Made by a program: the position numbers and the translations under genes
In this document: one piece after another, positions 1 to 8,174 of the stretch
Numbering within the stretch: position 1 is the first letter of the stretch
How the letters are laid out: every line of letters starts with the position of its first letter
The notes under the pieces: model-generated
Seen by the model: the letters and a program-made list of their open reading frames with translations, nothing else
Told to the model about the DNA's origin: nothing
Database searches by the model: none
Assembly: GCA_029243445.1 (NCBI GenBank)
Contig: JAQWSA010000070.1
Location: forward strand, 1-23,207
DNA length: 23,207 nucleotides
Reading direction: 5' to 3'
Source: Alphaproteobacteria bacterium
GTDB lineage: Bacteria > Pseudomonadota > Alphaproteobacteria > UBA6615

Positions 1-270
1 TGCTATTTGAGGTATTCGACCCGATGCTGCGTCAATCATTAACTCATGAGCGTGCATACGTTCATTATTTGGCATTGACCAAAATTCGGCAATATTACCT
101 GAGCAGTAGTGCCCATCTATCTTAAGCCCGGTGATAATGTGCTCCATATTGCTGCTGTTTGCTTTATCATCAAATTCATCGTCAGAGTCCCAGCAATAAG
201 GCATAGCCGTCCAGACCCCTCTTAGAATTTCAAGGCCTGCTTCTTTTGCTTCATTTTTTTTATATTTCAT
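1..270 (-). CDS. Dihydrodipicolinate synthase (DapA)-family protein, N-terminal part only
   Basis: Ninety codons read without a stop from an ATG at 268-270 to the window edge, so the C-terminal part is missing. The start has a strong Shine-Dalgarno (AAGGAGGGG, about 6 nt before the ATG). The sequence around residues 48-75 (GLKIDGHYCSGNIAEFWSMPNNER) matches the second strand-helix of DapA-type class I aldolases, where a G-G/T-E-F-S-L-T-x-E-E-R block is usual. Family members condense or cleave pyruvate with an aldehyde through a Schiff-base lysine; that lysine would lie beyond the window. The family also includes N-acetylneuraminate lyases, hydratase-aldolases of aromatic degradation and unassigned lyases, so a catabolic aldolase is more likely here than lysine synthesis. 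It is divergent from the importer operon starting at 469. Confidence 0.72.
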   Translation of the reverse strand, partial: MKYKKNEAKEAGLEILRGVWTAMPYCWDSDDEFDDKANSSNMEHIITGLKIDGHYCSGNIAEFWSMPNNERMHAHELMIDAASGRIPQIA

Positions 271-468
271 GACATCCCCTCCTTCAGTTTTTTTTAATTA
301 CTTCCATGATGTAATACTATGGTAGCAGATGCTAGGTTTGATAGTTAGAGTGCTATACTTTAGTTAGGTTTTATCCTATATATAACCACATTCACTAGGT
401 ACTAAAACATTAATTAAATAGCATAATCAATAATTTTTGGACAAACAAAATAAACGGGGAGTAAATCA
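271..468. promoter_or_regulatory. Divergent intergenic region, DapA-like gene / ABC importer 1
   Basis: The 198 bp between two divergent starts should hold promoters for both directions. The region is very AT-rich. A TATACT at 354-359 is the best plus-strand -10 candidate, but no good -35 is spaced from it, so the promoter is not assigned firmly. TAGGTTT occurs twice (333-339 and 366-372). The importer start has a usable ribosome binding site (GGGGAG, 8 nt before the ATG at 469). No ORF or strong hairpin is visible. Confidence 0.45.
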
Positions 469-1653
469 ATGAACCAATCGGAGTGGACACGTAGAGCTTT
501 TATGTATGCTGCTGCCTCAGGAGTTGGTGCAGCCGCAACAGTTGGCCGAGCACCTAATGTATTTGCTGCAGATGATGCTTTAAAGATTTGGGCGAACCCT
601 GGTGTTCACCAGGTGGGCTCAAAGGACTGGAGCGCTATGTCAGCGCAAGGCGGTATAAAGATTGCTGCTACAGCAAAAAGTGCTCGAGCAGATGAAGCAA
701 TTCAGAAAATGGTGGTAGGTGACGGAAATAAGCTATTTGATGCTATTACTGATAATGGTGGTGGTATGGAAGATGCAATGGCATCTCAGAAAGCTATAGT
801 ACCTTTAGATACTAGCAGAATTCCAAACTGGAAAAACATCCTTCCTGTATATAATGAGGGCGGTTTAGCCGCGCACACAATACGTTATGAAGGAAAGGTT
901 TATTCTACACCGATGATTTCTAACGCAGATTCTATGGCCTATGACTATAAGGTTTTAGGTTTTCATCCTGATAGCTGGGGATTGATGTTTGATGCTCAGT
1001 TCAAAGGAAGAGTTGCGTTGCAAAATGACTTTGGCCCTACTCTAACAAATATGGGAATTTATCTCAAAGAAACCGGTAAAATAGACATTGAGAACCCATC
1101 AAACATGAAACCTGATGAGGTAAAAGCCGTCTGTCAATTCCTTATTGATTGGAAGAAAAAAGGCCAATTCCGAACATTCTGGGATGGTTTCCAGAATGGT
1201 GTTGGACTTTTAGCAACTGGAGAGGTTTTATTATCTTCTTGTTGGGAGCCCATACAAATTATTGCGAACCGTAAGACGGGTGATAAGGCCGACATTAGAT
1301 ATGGAACAATGAAGGAAGGACACCAAACTTGGAACAACATGATTATGTTGACTAAAGGGGGGCGTGGGCGTGGTCGTGATGAGCTATACTATAAGTTAGC
1401 AAATGTTTATTTATCACCTTGGTTTGGGGCACGTACTCTTGCAGGTCTTGGGTTTGCACCGCAAATGACAGGTGTTGATGAATACATTAAGGCCAACCCA
1501 AAAGATTTTCCACCAGACGTTCAGGCTAGAGTATTAGATATTTTAACCCGAAAGAACAGTCGCTTTGCTGTGAAGGGTAACGCCTGGCAAAACGTATTTC
1601 CAACCCACATACGTGCTTATCAAGACTGGTGGTCGCGGCTTCAAGCTGCCTAG
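469..1653 (+). CDS. ABC importer 1 periplasmic substrate-binding protein (PotD-like), Tat-exported
   Basis: A 394-residue extracellular solute-binding protein of the spermidine/putrescine and opine group. Residues 7-12 (TRRAFM) form a twin-arginine motif, followed by an Ala-rich stretch and a VFA cleavage site near residue 33, so export of the folded protein to the periplasm by Tat is expected. The mature part carries the typical DSMAYDY, SWGLMFD and KGRVALQ blocks near residues 148-185 and a GEVLLSSCWE block near 253-262. It heads an SBP-permease-permease-ATPase operon. The position where polyamine-binding PotD proteins carry an aspartate after a Trp reads TWNN here (about residue 288), so the ligand is probably not a polyamine. 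A perfect stem-loop lies just after the stop codon. The family call is firm; the ligand is unknown. Confidence 0.9.
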   Translation: MNQSEWTRRAFMYAAASGVGAAATVGRAPNVFAADDALKIWANPGVHQVGSKDWSAMSAQGGIKIAATAKSARADEAIQKMVVGDGNKLFDAITDNGGGMEDAMASQKAIVPLDTSRIPNWKNILPVYNEGGLAAHTIRYEGKVYSTPMISNADSMAYDYKVLGFHPDSWGLMFDAQFKGRVALQNDFGPTLTNMGIYLKETGKIDIENPSNMKPDEVKAVCQFLIDWKKKGQFRTFWDGFQNGVGLLATGEVLLSSCWEPIQIIANRKTGDKADIRYGTMKEGHQTWNNMIMLTKGGRGRGRDELYYKLANVYLSPWFGARTLAGLGFAPQMTGVDEYIKANPKDFPPDVQARVLDILTRKNSRFAVKGNAWQNVFPTHIRAYQDWWSRLQAA

Positions 1654-1686
1654 CTCGCTGTGAAAGAAAACAAAACGACATCAAAT

Positions 1687-2601
1687 ATGTCAAGCATAAG
1701 AAGGGGCCGAGATATCTCGGCCCCTTCGGTTTGGTTGCAAGAACTATTTGGAGAAAATGGTCTTCAGAAGTGGGTGTTTTATATACCCGTTGTGTTTTTT
1801 ATAATGTTTTTTGCACTGCCAATGTTACTTACTGTGGTTTGGAGTGTATTTGAACGCACTATGTTTTGGATGGAGCCAGGTTTCACTTTATTTGCGTACG
1901 AAAACTTTTTTACTTCAGCTCGAGCGGAGAATTATGTATTTTCAATGCTACACTCAGCTGTTGCAGCAACGGTATCTTTTATTATTGGGTTTCCTATAGC
2001 AGTCTTTGTTCGCCGTCGTGTTGCACAAGCGGCACAGCATAGAGTAATACTGCTTTTCATCTTGCCTTTCATGATTTCAGAATTAGTTAGGGTTTTTGCC
2101 ATGCGCCCGGTACTAGGACGTAATGGCGTACTCAATAATTTATTAATTGATCTAGGCATTATAACAGAACCGATTACTATTATTTTATTCTCACCGCTAG
2201 GGGTAGTTATTGGCGATGTGATGTCATTCCTCCCATTCATGATATTTGCTGGGTTTTTAGCATTAGAAGCCGTGCAAAATTATATATTTGAGGTCAGTGA
2301 TGACCTAGGTACAGGCGCTGTTCGTTTATTCAAAGACATCATCATACCTCTCGCTGCCCCGGGTATTTTTGCAGGAAGTGTATTTATATTCGTAAATGCT
2401 ATGGGTTTGGCTTTGGTACCAACGATCCTTGGAGGGCCTGGCGCTGTTAATGCTGGATTGATCGCAAACCAAGCTATTGTTGCACTTGATTTTCCTTTAG
2501 CCATGGCCATTAGCACAATAATGATCCTTACTCTTGTGCTTCTACTATATATAGGTCATCGATTGTTTGACCTTACAAAAGTACTAGAACCTATTAGTTG
2601 A
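1687..2601 (+). CDS. ABC importer 1 inner-membrane permease (PotB-like)
   Basis: About 304 residues with six predicted membrane segments, the first at WVFYIPVVFFIMFFALPMLL. The NGVLNNLLIDLG block is typical of PotB-type subunits. The coupling loop that contacts the ATPase reads EVSDDLGTGAVRLFKDIIIPL. It fits the EAA-loop position, but the usual EAA is EVS. The start is uncertain. I chose ATG 1687; GTG 1660, 6 nt after the binding-protein stop, would add nine residues, and TTG 1735 would remove sixteen. None has a good ribosome binding site. The 26-bp palindrome at 1701-1726 lies within the first codons of the chosen frame and outside the gene if TTG 1735 is used. It forms the channel with the next gene product. 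Confidence 0.88.
   Translation: MSSIRRGRDISAPSVWLQELFGENGLQKWVFYIPVVFFIMFFALPMLLTVVWSVFERTMFWMEPGFTLFAYENFFTSARAENYVFSMLHSAVAATVSFIIGFPIAVFVRRRVAQAAQHRVILLFILPFMISELVRVFAMRPVLGRNGVLNNLLIDLGIITEPITIILFSPLGVVIGDVMSFLPFMIFAGFLALEAVQNYIFEVSDDLGTGAVRLFKDIIIPLAAPGIFAGSVFIFVNAMGLALVPTILGGPGAVNAGLIANQAIVALDFPLAMAISTIMILTLVLLLYIGHRLFDLTKVLEPIS
1701..1726. promoter_or_regulatory. Perfect 26-bp palindrome: stem-loop at the binding-protein/permease junction
   Basis: The half-site AAGGGGCCGAGAT is followed at once by its exact reverse complement. In RNA this gives an 11-bp GC-rich stem closed by AUAU. It lies 48 nt after the stop of the binding-protein gene. The downstream sequence (CGGTTTGGTT) is only weakly T-rich, so it is not a classic intrinsic terminator. 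A partial attenuator or a block to 3' exonucleases, giving more binding protein than permease, is the likely role. The structure is seen directly; the function is inferred. Confidence 0.7.
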
Positions 2602-2608
2602 ATTTAAT

Positions 2609-3499
2609 ATGTATGATAATTTTGCCAACCCATGGACGATCAGGTTAAAATGGCTATACCTATTAGGTGTAGTTTTCGCTTTAATGTGTCCAGTTTTTTA
2701 TACAATCTACATATCTTTTAACGAACACGGTTTCGGGGCCCGTATTTATGACTTTACATTTGATTGGTACAGAATTGTACTGGGGGATAAGTTACTTGTA
2801 GTCTCAATAAAATGGACTCTTTATCTGGCTATTAGTGCAGTAGCGACAACCATTCCAATGGCCCTGCTGTCAGCTAAGTTTTATAAAAGGTCAAGACATA
2901 AAGTAGCTTTTGTGGCTTTAATGATGTCCCCACTATTTGTTCCAGCAGATATAATGGGCTCAAGTCTTCTAGTGTTTTTTAAAAATTTGTCAGGTTTCTT
3001 TACCTTTCTCTCAGAGGTATTAGGCATAGGTTGGTTAGAGGGTTGGTTCGACCTAGGTTTTTTAACAGCGCTAATAGGGCAAATTATATACACACACCCT
3101 TATGCGTTTGTAGTCATATTGATAACAATGTCACGATATCGTACACAACAAACTGAAGCAGCACGGGCATGTGGAGCTTCTGCTTGGCAGGCTTTTTGGC
3201 AAGTTGAATTCCCACAAATTAGGGTTGGTGTATTTAGTTCCTGTGCATTTGTAACAATATTATCTTTTAACGAAGCAGTTCGTACTGGTCTACTTAAAGG
3301 CGGATTTGACACTTTTTCTAACGTCTTAGTTGCACAAATGCTTAATATAGGAATGTCGGGCGAATCCTATGCAATGGCTGGAATTATGAGCATTGTGTCT
3401 ATGATAGTAATTGGCTCAGTACTGACATACACATTTCTAAGAGCTGAACATATTCAGCGAAAAGCCCGTGCTATGGCCGAACCAGTTATGTCTGAATAA
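2609..3499 (+). CDS. ABC importer 1 inner-membrane permease (PotC-like)
   Basis: A 296-residue protein with six predicted membrane segments, beginning WLYLLGVVFALMCPVFYTIYISFN. The SFN and FTFDWYRIVL blocks that follow are typical of PotC-type subunits. A well-conserved EAA coupling loop (EAARACGASAWQAFWQVEFP) lies near residues 186-205. The gene starts 7 nt after the previous stop, so it is translated from the same message and pairs with the 1687-2601 product as a heterodimeric channel. No strong ribosome binding site is visible at the start, which suggests translational coupling. Confidence 0.9.
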   Translation: MYDNFANPWTIRLKWLYLLGVVFALMCPVFYTIYISFNEHGFGARIYDFTFDWYRIVLGDKLLVVSIKWTLYLAISAVATTIPMALLSAKFYKRSRHKVAFVALMMSPLFVPADIMGSSLLVFFKNLSGFFTFLSEVLGIGWLEGWFDLGFLTALIGQIIYTHPYAFVVILITMSRYRTQQTEAARACGASAWQAFWQVEFPQIRVGVFSSCAFVTILSFNEAVRTGLLKGGFDTFSNVLVAQMLNIGMSGESYAMAGIMSIVSMIVIGSVLTYTFLRAEHIQRKARAMAEPVMSE

Positions 3500-3537
3500 C
3501 TGGATGTTAAGATAATAACCTCAGGATTTTTGATAAA

Positions 3538-4638
3538 ATGAGTAATCCAATAGAAACCGCTGTTGAAGTTGTTAATTTAGGCAAAAAATATGGGACGGTT
3601 AACGCCTTAAACTCAGTGAGTTTTTCAATACAAAGTGGTCAATATTATGCTTTATTAGGACCTAGTGGAGGCGGTAAGACAACACTTTTACGCTTAATCG
3701 GAGGTTTTATCCGTCCTACAGCAGGTCAAATATTTTTACATGGCCAAGATGTTAGTCACCTTCCACCAAATAAAAGACCAACCTCTATGGTTTTTCAGAG
3801 CTATGCATTATTTCCACATATGAATGTTGAAAAAAACGTTGCTTATGGTTTAAAACTTCGAAAAATGCCAAGGGCAGAAATCTATGAAAAAGTTAATTGG
3901 ATTCTCTCTCTTGTAGGACTAGAAGGGTATAACGAACGCAAACCTCATGAGCTTTCTGGCGGACAACAGCAACGTGTCCAGCTGGCTCGTTCCCTAGTCT
4001 TAGACGTAGATATTTTACTTCTGGACGAACCGTTGGCAGCTTTAGACGCAAAATTGCGCAAAGACATGTGTATTGAACTAAAGCGTATTCAGGAAAAGGT
4101 AGGTATTACCTTTATTCATGTCACTCATAACCAAGAAGAGGCCTTAACAGTTGCTGATCGTATCGCCATCATTGCTGATGGTGATTTAGTAGAACAGGGT
4201 ACTGCACGAGATATTTATGAAACTCCACAAACACGCTTTACTGCCGGATTTATAGGCGATAATAATTTGCTAGACGGAAAAGTTTCTGACACAAATGAAA
4301 AGTATCTTACCGTAGACTTAGGCTACACTAAAGTTAATGTTCCTGCTCTTTCTTCTAGGTCAAATTTAGGTCAAGAAGTTTCATTTTCAATACGATCAGA
4401 GCTGCTAAGCTTAATAGAATCAGATGACTTTAATGGGGATGGTTGGCAAGTAATACCTGCAACTTTGCTAGAAACTATTTACCTGGGACTAACTACTTCA
4501 TATTTGGTGCGATTGGCAGATAATAGTGAGGTAGTAGTGCGAAAAATATCTAGTGGAGAGAATCACAGCAAGATTGAATCAGGACAAAACATTAAAGTTG
4601 GTTGGCAGACAGATCATGCACGATTGCATATTAATTAA
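3538..4638 (+). CDS. ABC importer 1 ATPase (PotA-like)
   Basis: A 366-residue ATP-binding subunit with all hallmark motifs: Walker A GPSGGGKTT (41-49), Q-loop Gln 87 in VFQSYALFPHM, signature LSGGQQQR (139-146), Walker B ILLLDEP (159-165) and the switch His 197 in VTHNQEEA. The C-terminal region after about residue 240 is the TOBE-type regulatory domain of the PotA/FbpC/MalK group. It powers the two upstream permeases. The start has AGGA 8-11 nt ahead. The gene ends 4 nt inside the tail of the opposite-strand gene at 4635, leaving no room for a separate terminator. Confidence 0.93.
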   Translation: MSNPIETAVEVVNLGKKYGTVNALNSVSFSIQSGQYYALLGPSGGGKTTLLRLIGGFIRPTAGQIFLHGQDVSHLPPNKRPTSMVFQSYALFPHMNVEKNVAYGLKLRKMPRAEIYEKVNWILSLVGLEGYNERKPHELSGGQQQRVQLARSLVLDVDILLLDEPLAALDAKLRKDMCIELKRIQEKVGITFIHVTHNQEEALTVADRIAIIADGDLVEQGTARDIYETPQTRFTAGFIGDNNLLDGKVSDTNEKYLTVDLGYTKVNVPALSSRSNLGQEVSFSIRSELLSLIESDDFNGDGWQVIPATLLETIYLGLTTSYLVRLADNSEVVVRKISSGENHSKIESGQNIKVGWQTDHARLHIN

Positions 4639-5447
4639 TTTAAACTTGATTCTATAAGACGATAAAACTCTTTAGGGAAGTTGGTAATTAAATCTTTTGG
4701 GTGACGGTTTCCAACATCACTGGGAAATAATTCGAGCTCAAAATTTCCGCAATACTTTCCCTTAATTATTTCTTTCAGTAGCTGTGACATATCAACAGAT
4801 CCTGAAGCTAAATTAGTCCGACTTTTCAACTCTCCGCCCTCAATATAGATATTGCATAATTGGACCAATGCTACTTTTTCAGGAAAATTTTTAATTAATG
4901 GCACAAAATCTGGGTCCCACCAAGAATGTTTAACATCAAGGATTAACTGCATATTTTCATATGGCTCAATAAGGTTAAGCGCGTTAGCAATAGAATTTAT
5001 ATTTCCCTTACTTATAATATCAGCTGGGTATATAGGCTCGAGACCTAATTTAACTCCTTTATCAGCAGCGTGATTTGCTAATTCAGAAATCCCTTTTTTT
5101 ACTTTACCGTGTGCCTCAGATAAAAGCATCGGAGGGTTTCCAAGCCCCCCCGTAATTACACACAACACGTCAGCTTTCAGTTTTGCTGCTATATCAATAA
5201 GTTCAGTATTGCTAAAATAACTTTTAGTAGCACTAGTACCAGTAAAAAAACCCGCACTGTTTAGAGATGAAACACGCAAGTCATTATCAATAAGGCACTT
5301 AGAGATTAAATCTAAACCTAGTTCAGCTAACGTCTTCTGGGTAATACCAACAGATCCAAGTCCAGCATCTCTAACTGCCATTGCAAAATCTGGAAAAGAC
5401 ATTTTATCACCGCAAATGTAATGATTTACCGATAATGTGAATTTCAA
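4635..5447 (-). CDS. Sugar phosphate isomerase/epimerase-like TIM-barrel protein (AP endonuclease family 2)
   Basis: A 270-residue single-domain protein of the xylose isomerase-like/AP endonuclease 2 barrel superfamily. Candidate metal ligands are visible: Glu 137 in LGLEPIYP, Asp 171 and His 174 in LILDVKHSWWDPD, and Glu 237 or 239 in FELELFP. The usual His of the VHxxD strand appears as VQLCN (Gln 196, Asn 199), so one metal or substrate ligand may be altered. Members include inosose dehydratases, hydroxypyruvate isomerase and sugar epimerases; the substrate cannot be told. The start has AAAGGA 5 nt ahead. It is the last gene of the minus-strand block, 39 bp after the hydrolase. Confidence 0.75.
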   Translation of the reverse strand: MKFTLSVNHYICGDKMSFPDFAMAVRDAGLGSVGITQKTLAELGLDLISKCLIDNDLRVSSLNSAGFFTGTSATKSYFSNTELIDIAAKLKADVLCVITGGLGNPPMLLSEAHGKVKKGISELANHAADKGVKLGLEPIYPADIISKGNINSIANALNLIEPYENMQLILDVKHSWWDPDFVPLIKNFPEKVALVQLCNIYIEGGELKSRTNLASGSVDMSQLLKEIIKGKYCGNFELELFPSDVGNRHPKDLITNFPKEFYRLIESSLN

Positions 5448-5486
5448 AATGTAATTCCTTTAAGCACCTTTATCTTTCGTCCATAA

Positions 5487-6374
5487 TTACATTCCTGGAG
5501 TTGATATAATAGCAGTAGTCATTGAACGAGGATCACGCATCTCCCATCTACCAGATTCAACTCTTTGCATGAAATCGCCACAAATTTGATTATACAGAAT
5601 AGGTTCCTCAAGATTGCAGAGATGCCCTGTGCGAGGTAGGAGAACTAGAGCGGACGATACAATGTTTCTCTTCATGTATAACCCAGCGTCCAAGCAAGGG
5701 TCGTCCTCATCGCCATTTATTACTAGAGTGGGGACTTTAAGGGCATGCATCTTATCTTCTAAATCATATAATGAGGGACGCCGCCTTTGAACACCTCGCA
5801 TAGTGTTAGCTGAACCAATACTTGAATGCTCGCAGATCTGCTGTTCAAATTCTTGCCAACCACGTGGATCTTTATTTTGAAATTGAACTCTAGTAGGACC
5901 CAAGGCATAAACTTTTCCAAATACAGCCATCGTTTCGTTTTCCATTCGATCTGCAACTTCAGTTGTCTCACGAACAAACTGTTCTTTATGGTCAGACTTT
6001 GCCCCGTAACCGCAGCCAGCCACTACTAGTGATAAGGCACGATCTGGGTATTCAAAACCAAAATGTAGGCTAGCGAACCCCCCCATCGACAAACCATTAA
6101 TGTGTGCCTTCTCAATGTCCAATCCGTCAAGTATAGCAAGCACATCATCACGTGCATTGTTCTGGCTATACATATCTGGATCTTCTGGCACAGCTGATGG
6201 CGGATATCCACGCGCATTAAAAGCTATGCAACGATGTGAACGCGAGAAAAAACGCATCTGAGGCTCCCAGTGCCTATAATCACCGCCGAATTCATGCGCA
6301 AAAATTATAGGGGTACCTGATCCGGTTTCTTCATAATATAGTTCGACACCGTCAGTAGCGGTTACATAAGGCAT
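5487..6374 (-). CDS. Alpha/beta-hydrolase fold protein
   Basis: A 295-residue alpha/beta hydrolase. The nucleophile elbow is GLSMGG with Ser 96. The acid is in NGDEDD (about Asp 222-225) and the His is 251 in RTGHLCNLEEP, so the catalytic triad is complete. The N-terminal YEETGSGTPIIFAHEFGGD block supplies the oxyanion region; the HG of typical members reads HEFGG. The nearest familiar relatives are 3-oxoadipate enol-lactonase-like esterases and carboxylester hydrolases. A good ribosome binding site (GGAGG, 6 nt before ATG) sits in the 99-bp gap after hyuB1. In this block it could hydrolyse an ester, lactone or amide intermediate; that role is inferred. Confidence 0.85.
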   Translation of the reverse strand: MPYVTATDGVELYYEETGSGTPIIFAHEFGGDYRHWEPQMRFFSRSHRCIAFNARGYPPSAVPEDPDMYSQNNARDDVLAILDGLDIEKAHINGLSMGGFASLHFGFEYPDRALSLVVAGCGYGAKSDHKEQFVRETTEVADRMENETMAVFGKVYALGPTRVQFQNKDPRGWQEFEQQICEHSSIGSANTMRGVQRRRPSLYDLEDKMHALKVPTLVINGDEDDPCLDAGLYMKRNIVSSALVLLPRTGHLCNLEEPILYNQICGDFMQRVESGRWEMRDPRSMTTAIISTPGM

Positions 6375-6473
6375 TTTAATTCCTCCATAGCTATTGTTCT
6401 TGTTTTACTGGCTCCATCTCGGAGGTTTCCTAATTTTATTTTTCAATGTTAATAATTTATTTCTGATATAGCT

Positions 6474-8174
6474 TTATCTAGAAGTCTTATCTGTTTTTTT
6501 TTGAGTATAACCATATTGAGCCAAAGCATTTTCAGAGCTTATGTAACCATTTCTTAGGTCATCGGCTATAAGCTTGGGGTCGCGTTTCTGGGGATCACCA
6601 TATCCCCCTCCGCCAGCTGATTGAACTCTTACCAACGTACCCGGCTCTAAGTCTATATAGGCTGTTTTACTAGGTAATTTCTGCTCACGATTAGTTCCGG
6701 GATTAAGAACGTATTTTGAAACGGCTCCTGGTTTACCACCAAACAATCCCGGAGGCGGGGTTTCATGTCGATCGGCACAAAGACAAATCTGTGCGTCATC
6801 ACCTTCAACACGGAACGACCTTACAAAACCGTTACCTCCTCGATACATCCCGGCACCACCTGTATCAGGTAAAATTTCATAAGCCTCAAAGAATAATGGA
6901 TTTTCTATTTCGTCTGCTTCAATAGGAATGTGTCCTGCATTACCAGGACCATAACGGATTGCATTCATTCCATCCTTACCGGCCCTTGCCCCATAGGCCC
7001 CTGAAGAAAGCTCAATAGTTGTAAAATAGTTTTCTCCATTCCCACCAGATTTTCTTCCAGCTACAACCGCTGTGCCCGTAGAGCCCGAACCACTAGCAAT
7101 CGCTCTTTCACCTATCGCACCAGCTATTGCTGTCATAGTGGCATCCAGTACACGATAACAAACCTCTCCAAATCCTATCATCGAACCAGGTTTTTGGGCA
7201 TCTACTAACGACCCAGGACGTGTCTTTACAATGATTGGTTTATAACTTCCTGCATTGGGAGGGTTTTCTGGATCTGTAATAGATTTTATTGCATACTGAA
7301 CGGCGGAAGCAGCCGCTGAGTGAGAGCAGTTCATGCCACCTTTAGACTGGTTGCTACTTTTACTAAGGTCCACCATGATATTGCTATCGCGTATAGTAAC
7401 CTCAACATCCACCCAAATTTTGTTCTCTGTTTTTCCATCACCATCAAGGCAATCACGTGCATGATAATTGCCGTCAGGAAAATCCGTAATGCGAGCTCGT
7501 GTCATTTTCTCAGAACGTACTAAAATCTCTGACATTGCATTCTTTAACGTTTCCAGACCATATCGAACTATCAATGCCTCAAGCCTACGTTCTGCTGTCT
7601 CGCAAGAAGCATACTGTGAACGAAGATCACCATTACCTATCGTGCGATTGCGTATATTTGACATAATCATCTCCATTACACCAAAATTCGGCTGACCCGC
7701 TTCAAAAAGCTTCACAGGGGGAATAAATATACCTTCTTGATGAATATCTGATGTTGCTGGAGAATAACTTCCTGGACCCATTCCGCCTATATCTGCCCAA
7801 TGACCTCTATTACACGCGTAAGCGTATAGTTCATTATCGTAAAACAGGGGCCTTGCAATGAGAACATCTGGTAAATGAGTTCCACCAATAAATGGGTCAT
7901 TAGTTGCTAACACATCTCCAGGTCTTAAACTGTCTTGTCCAATCTTCTCTACCATTCCTTGTAATTGAAGGGGCATTGTAGTGACATGTATTGGAAAACC
8001 ATTTGGATCTTGTGCAATAATGTCGCCCTTGGAATCCATAAGGCAACACGAGAGATCCCCCTGCTCTTTCCAAAGCTGAGTGTAAGCAGTGCGCATAGTC
8101 ATAATTTTCATGTCACGCGCTACTGCAATCAGTGAGCTATGAATTACTGCCAAGGTGAAGGCGTCAATACTCAT
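6474..8174 (-). CDS. hyuB: Hydantoinase B/oxoprolinase-family subunit (HyuB1)
   Basis: A 566-residue HyuB-type protein of normal length. Typical blocks are QDPNGFPIHVTTMP near residues 54-67, LRPGDVLATNDPFIGGTHLPDV near 82-103, a central NCSHSAAASAVQYA block, FGEVCYRVLDATM, and a C-terminal SAGGGGYGDPQKRDP tail. HyuB subunits act with HyuA in ATP-dependent hydrolysis of cyclic amides such as N-methylhydantoin or 5-oxoproline, or in related carboxylases. The start codon overlaps the HyuA1 stop as ATGA (8171-8174), indicating coupled synthesis of a 1:1 complex. Which cyclic amide is used cannot be read from sequence. Confidence 0.92.
   Translation of the reverse strand: MSIDAFTLAVIHSSLIAVARDMKIMTMRTAYTQLWKEQGDLSCCLMDSKGDIIAQDPNGFPIHVTTMPLQLQGMVEKIGQDSLRPGDVLATNDPFIGGTHLPDVLIARPLFYDNELYAYACNRGHWADIGGMGPGSYSPATSDIHQEGIFIPPVKLFEAGQPNFGVMEMIMSNIRNRTIGNGDLRSQYASCETAERRLEALIVRYGLETLKNAMSEILVRSEKMTRARITDFPDGNYHARDCLDGDGKTENKIWVDVEVTIRDSNIMVDLSKSSNQSKGGMNCSHSAAASAVQYAIKSITDPENPPNAGSYKPIIVKTRPGSLVDAQKPGSMIGFGEVCYRVLDATMTAIAGAIGERAIASGSGSTGTAVVAGRKSGGNGENYFTTIELSSGAYGARAGKDGMNAIRYGPGNAGHIPIEADEIENPLFFEAYEILPDTGGAGMYRGGNGFVRSFRVEGDDAQICLCADRHETPPPGLFGGKPGAVSKYVLNPGTNREQKLPSKTAYIDLEPGTLVRVQSAGGGGYGDPQKRDPKLIADDLRNGYISSENALAQYGYTQKKTDKTSR

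Noticed and set aside
1629..1853. 74-codon plus-strand frame across the binding-protein/permease junction
   Set aside because: It overlaps two well-supported genes in another frame and has no homology signal; Cys- and Tyr-rich noise.
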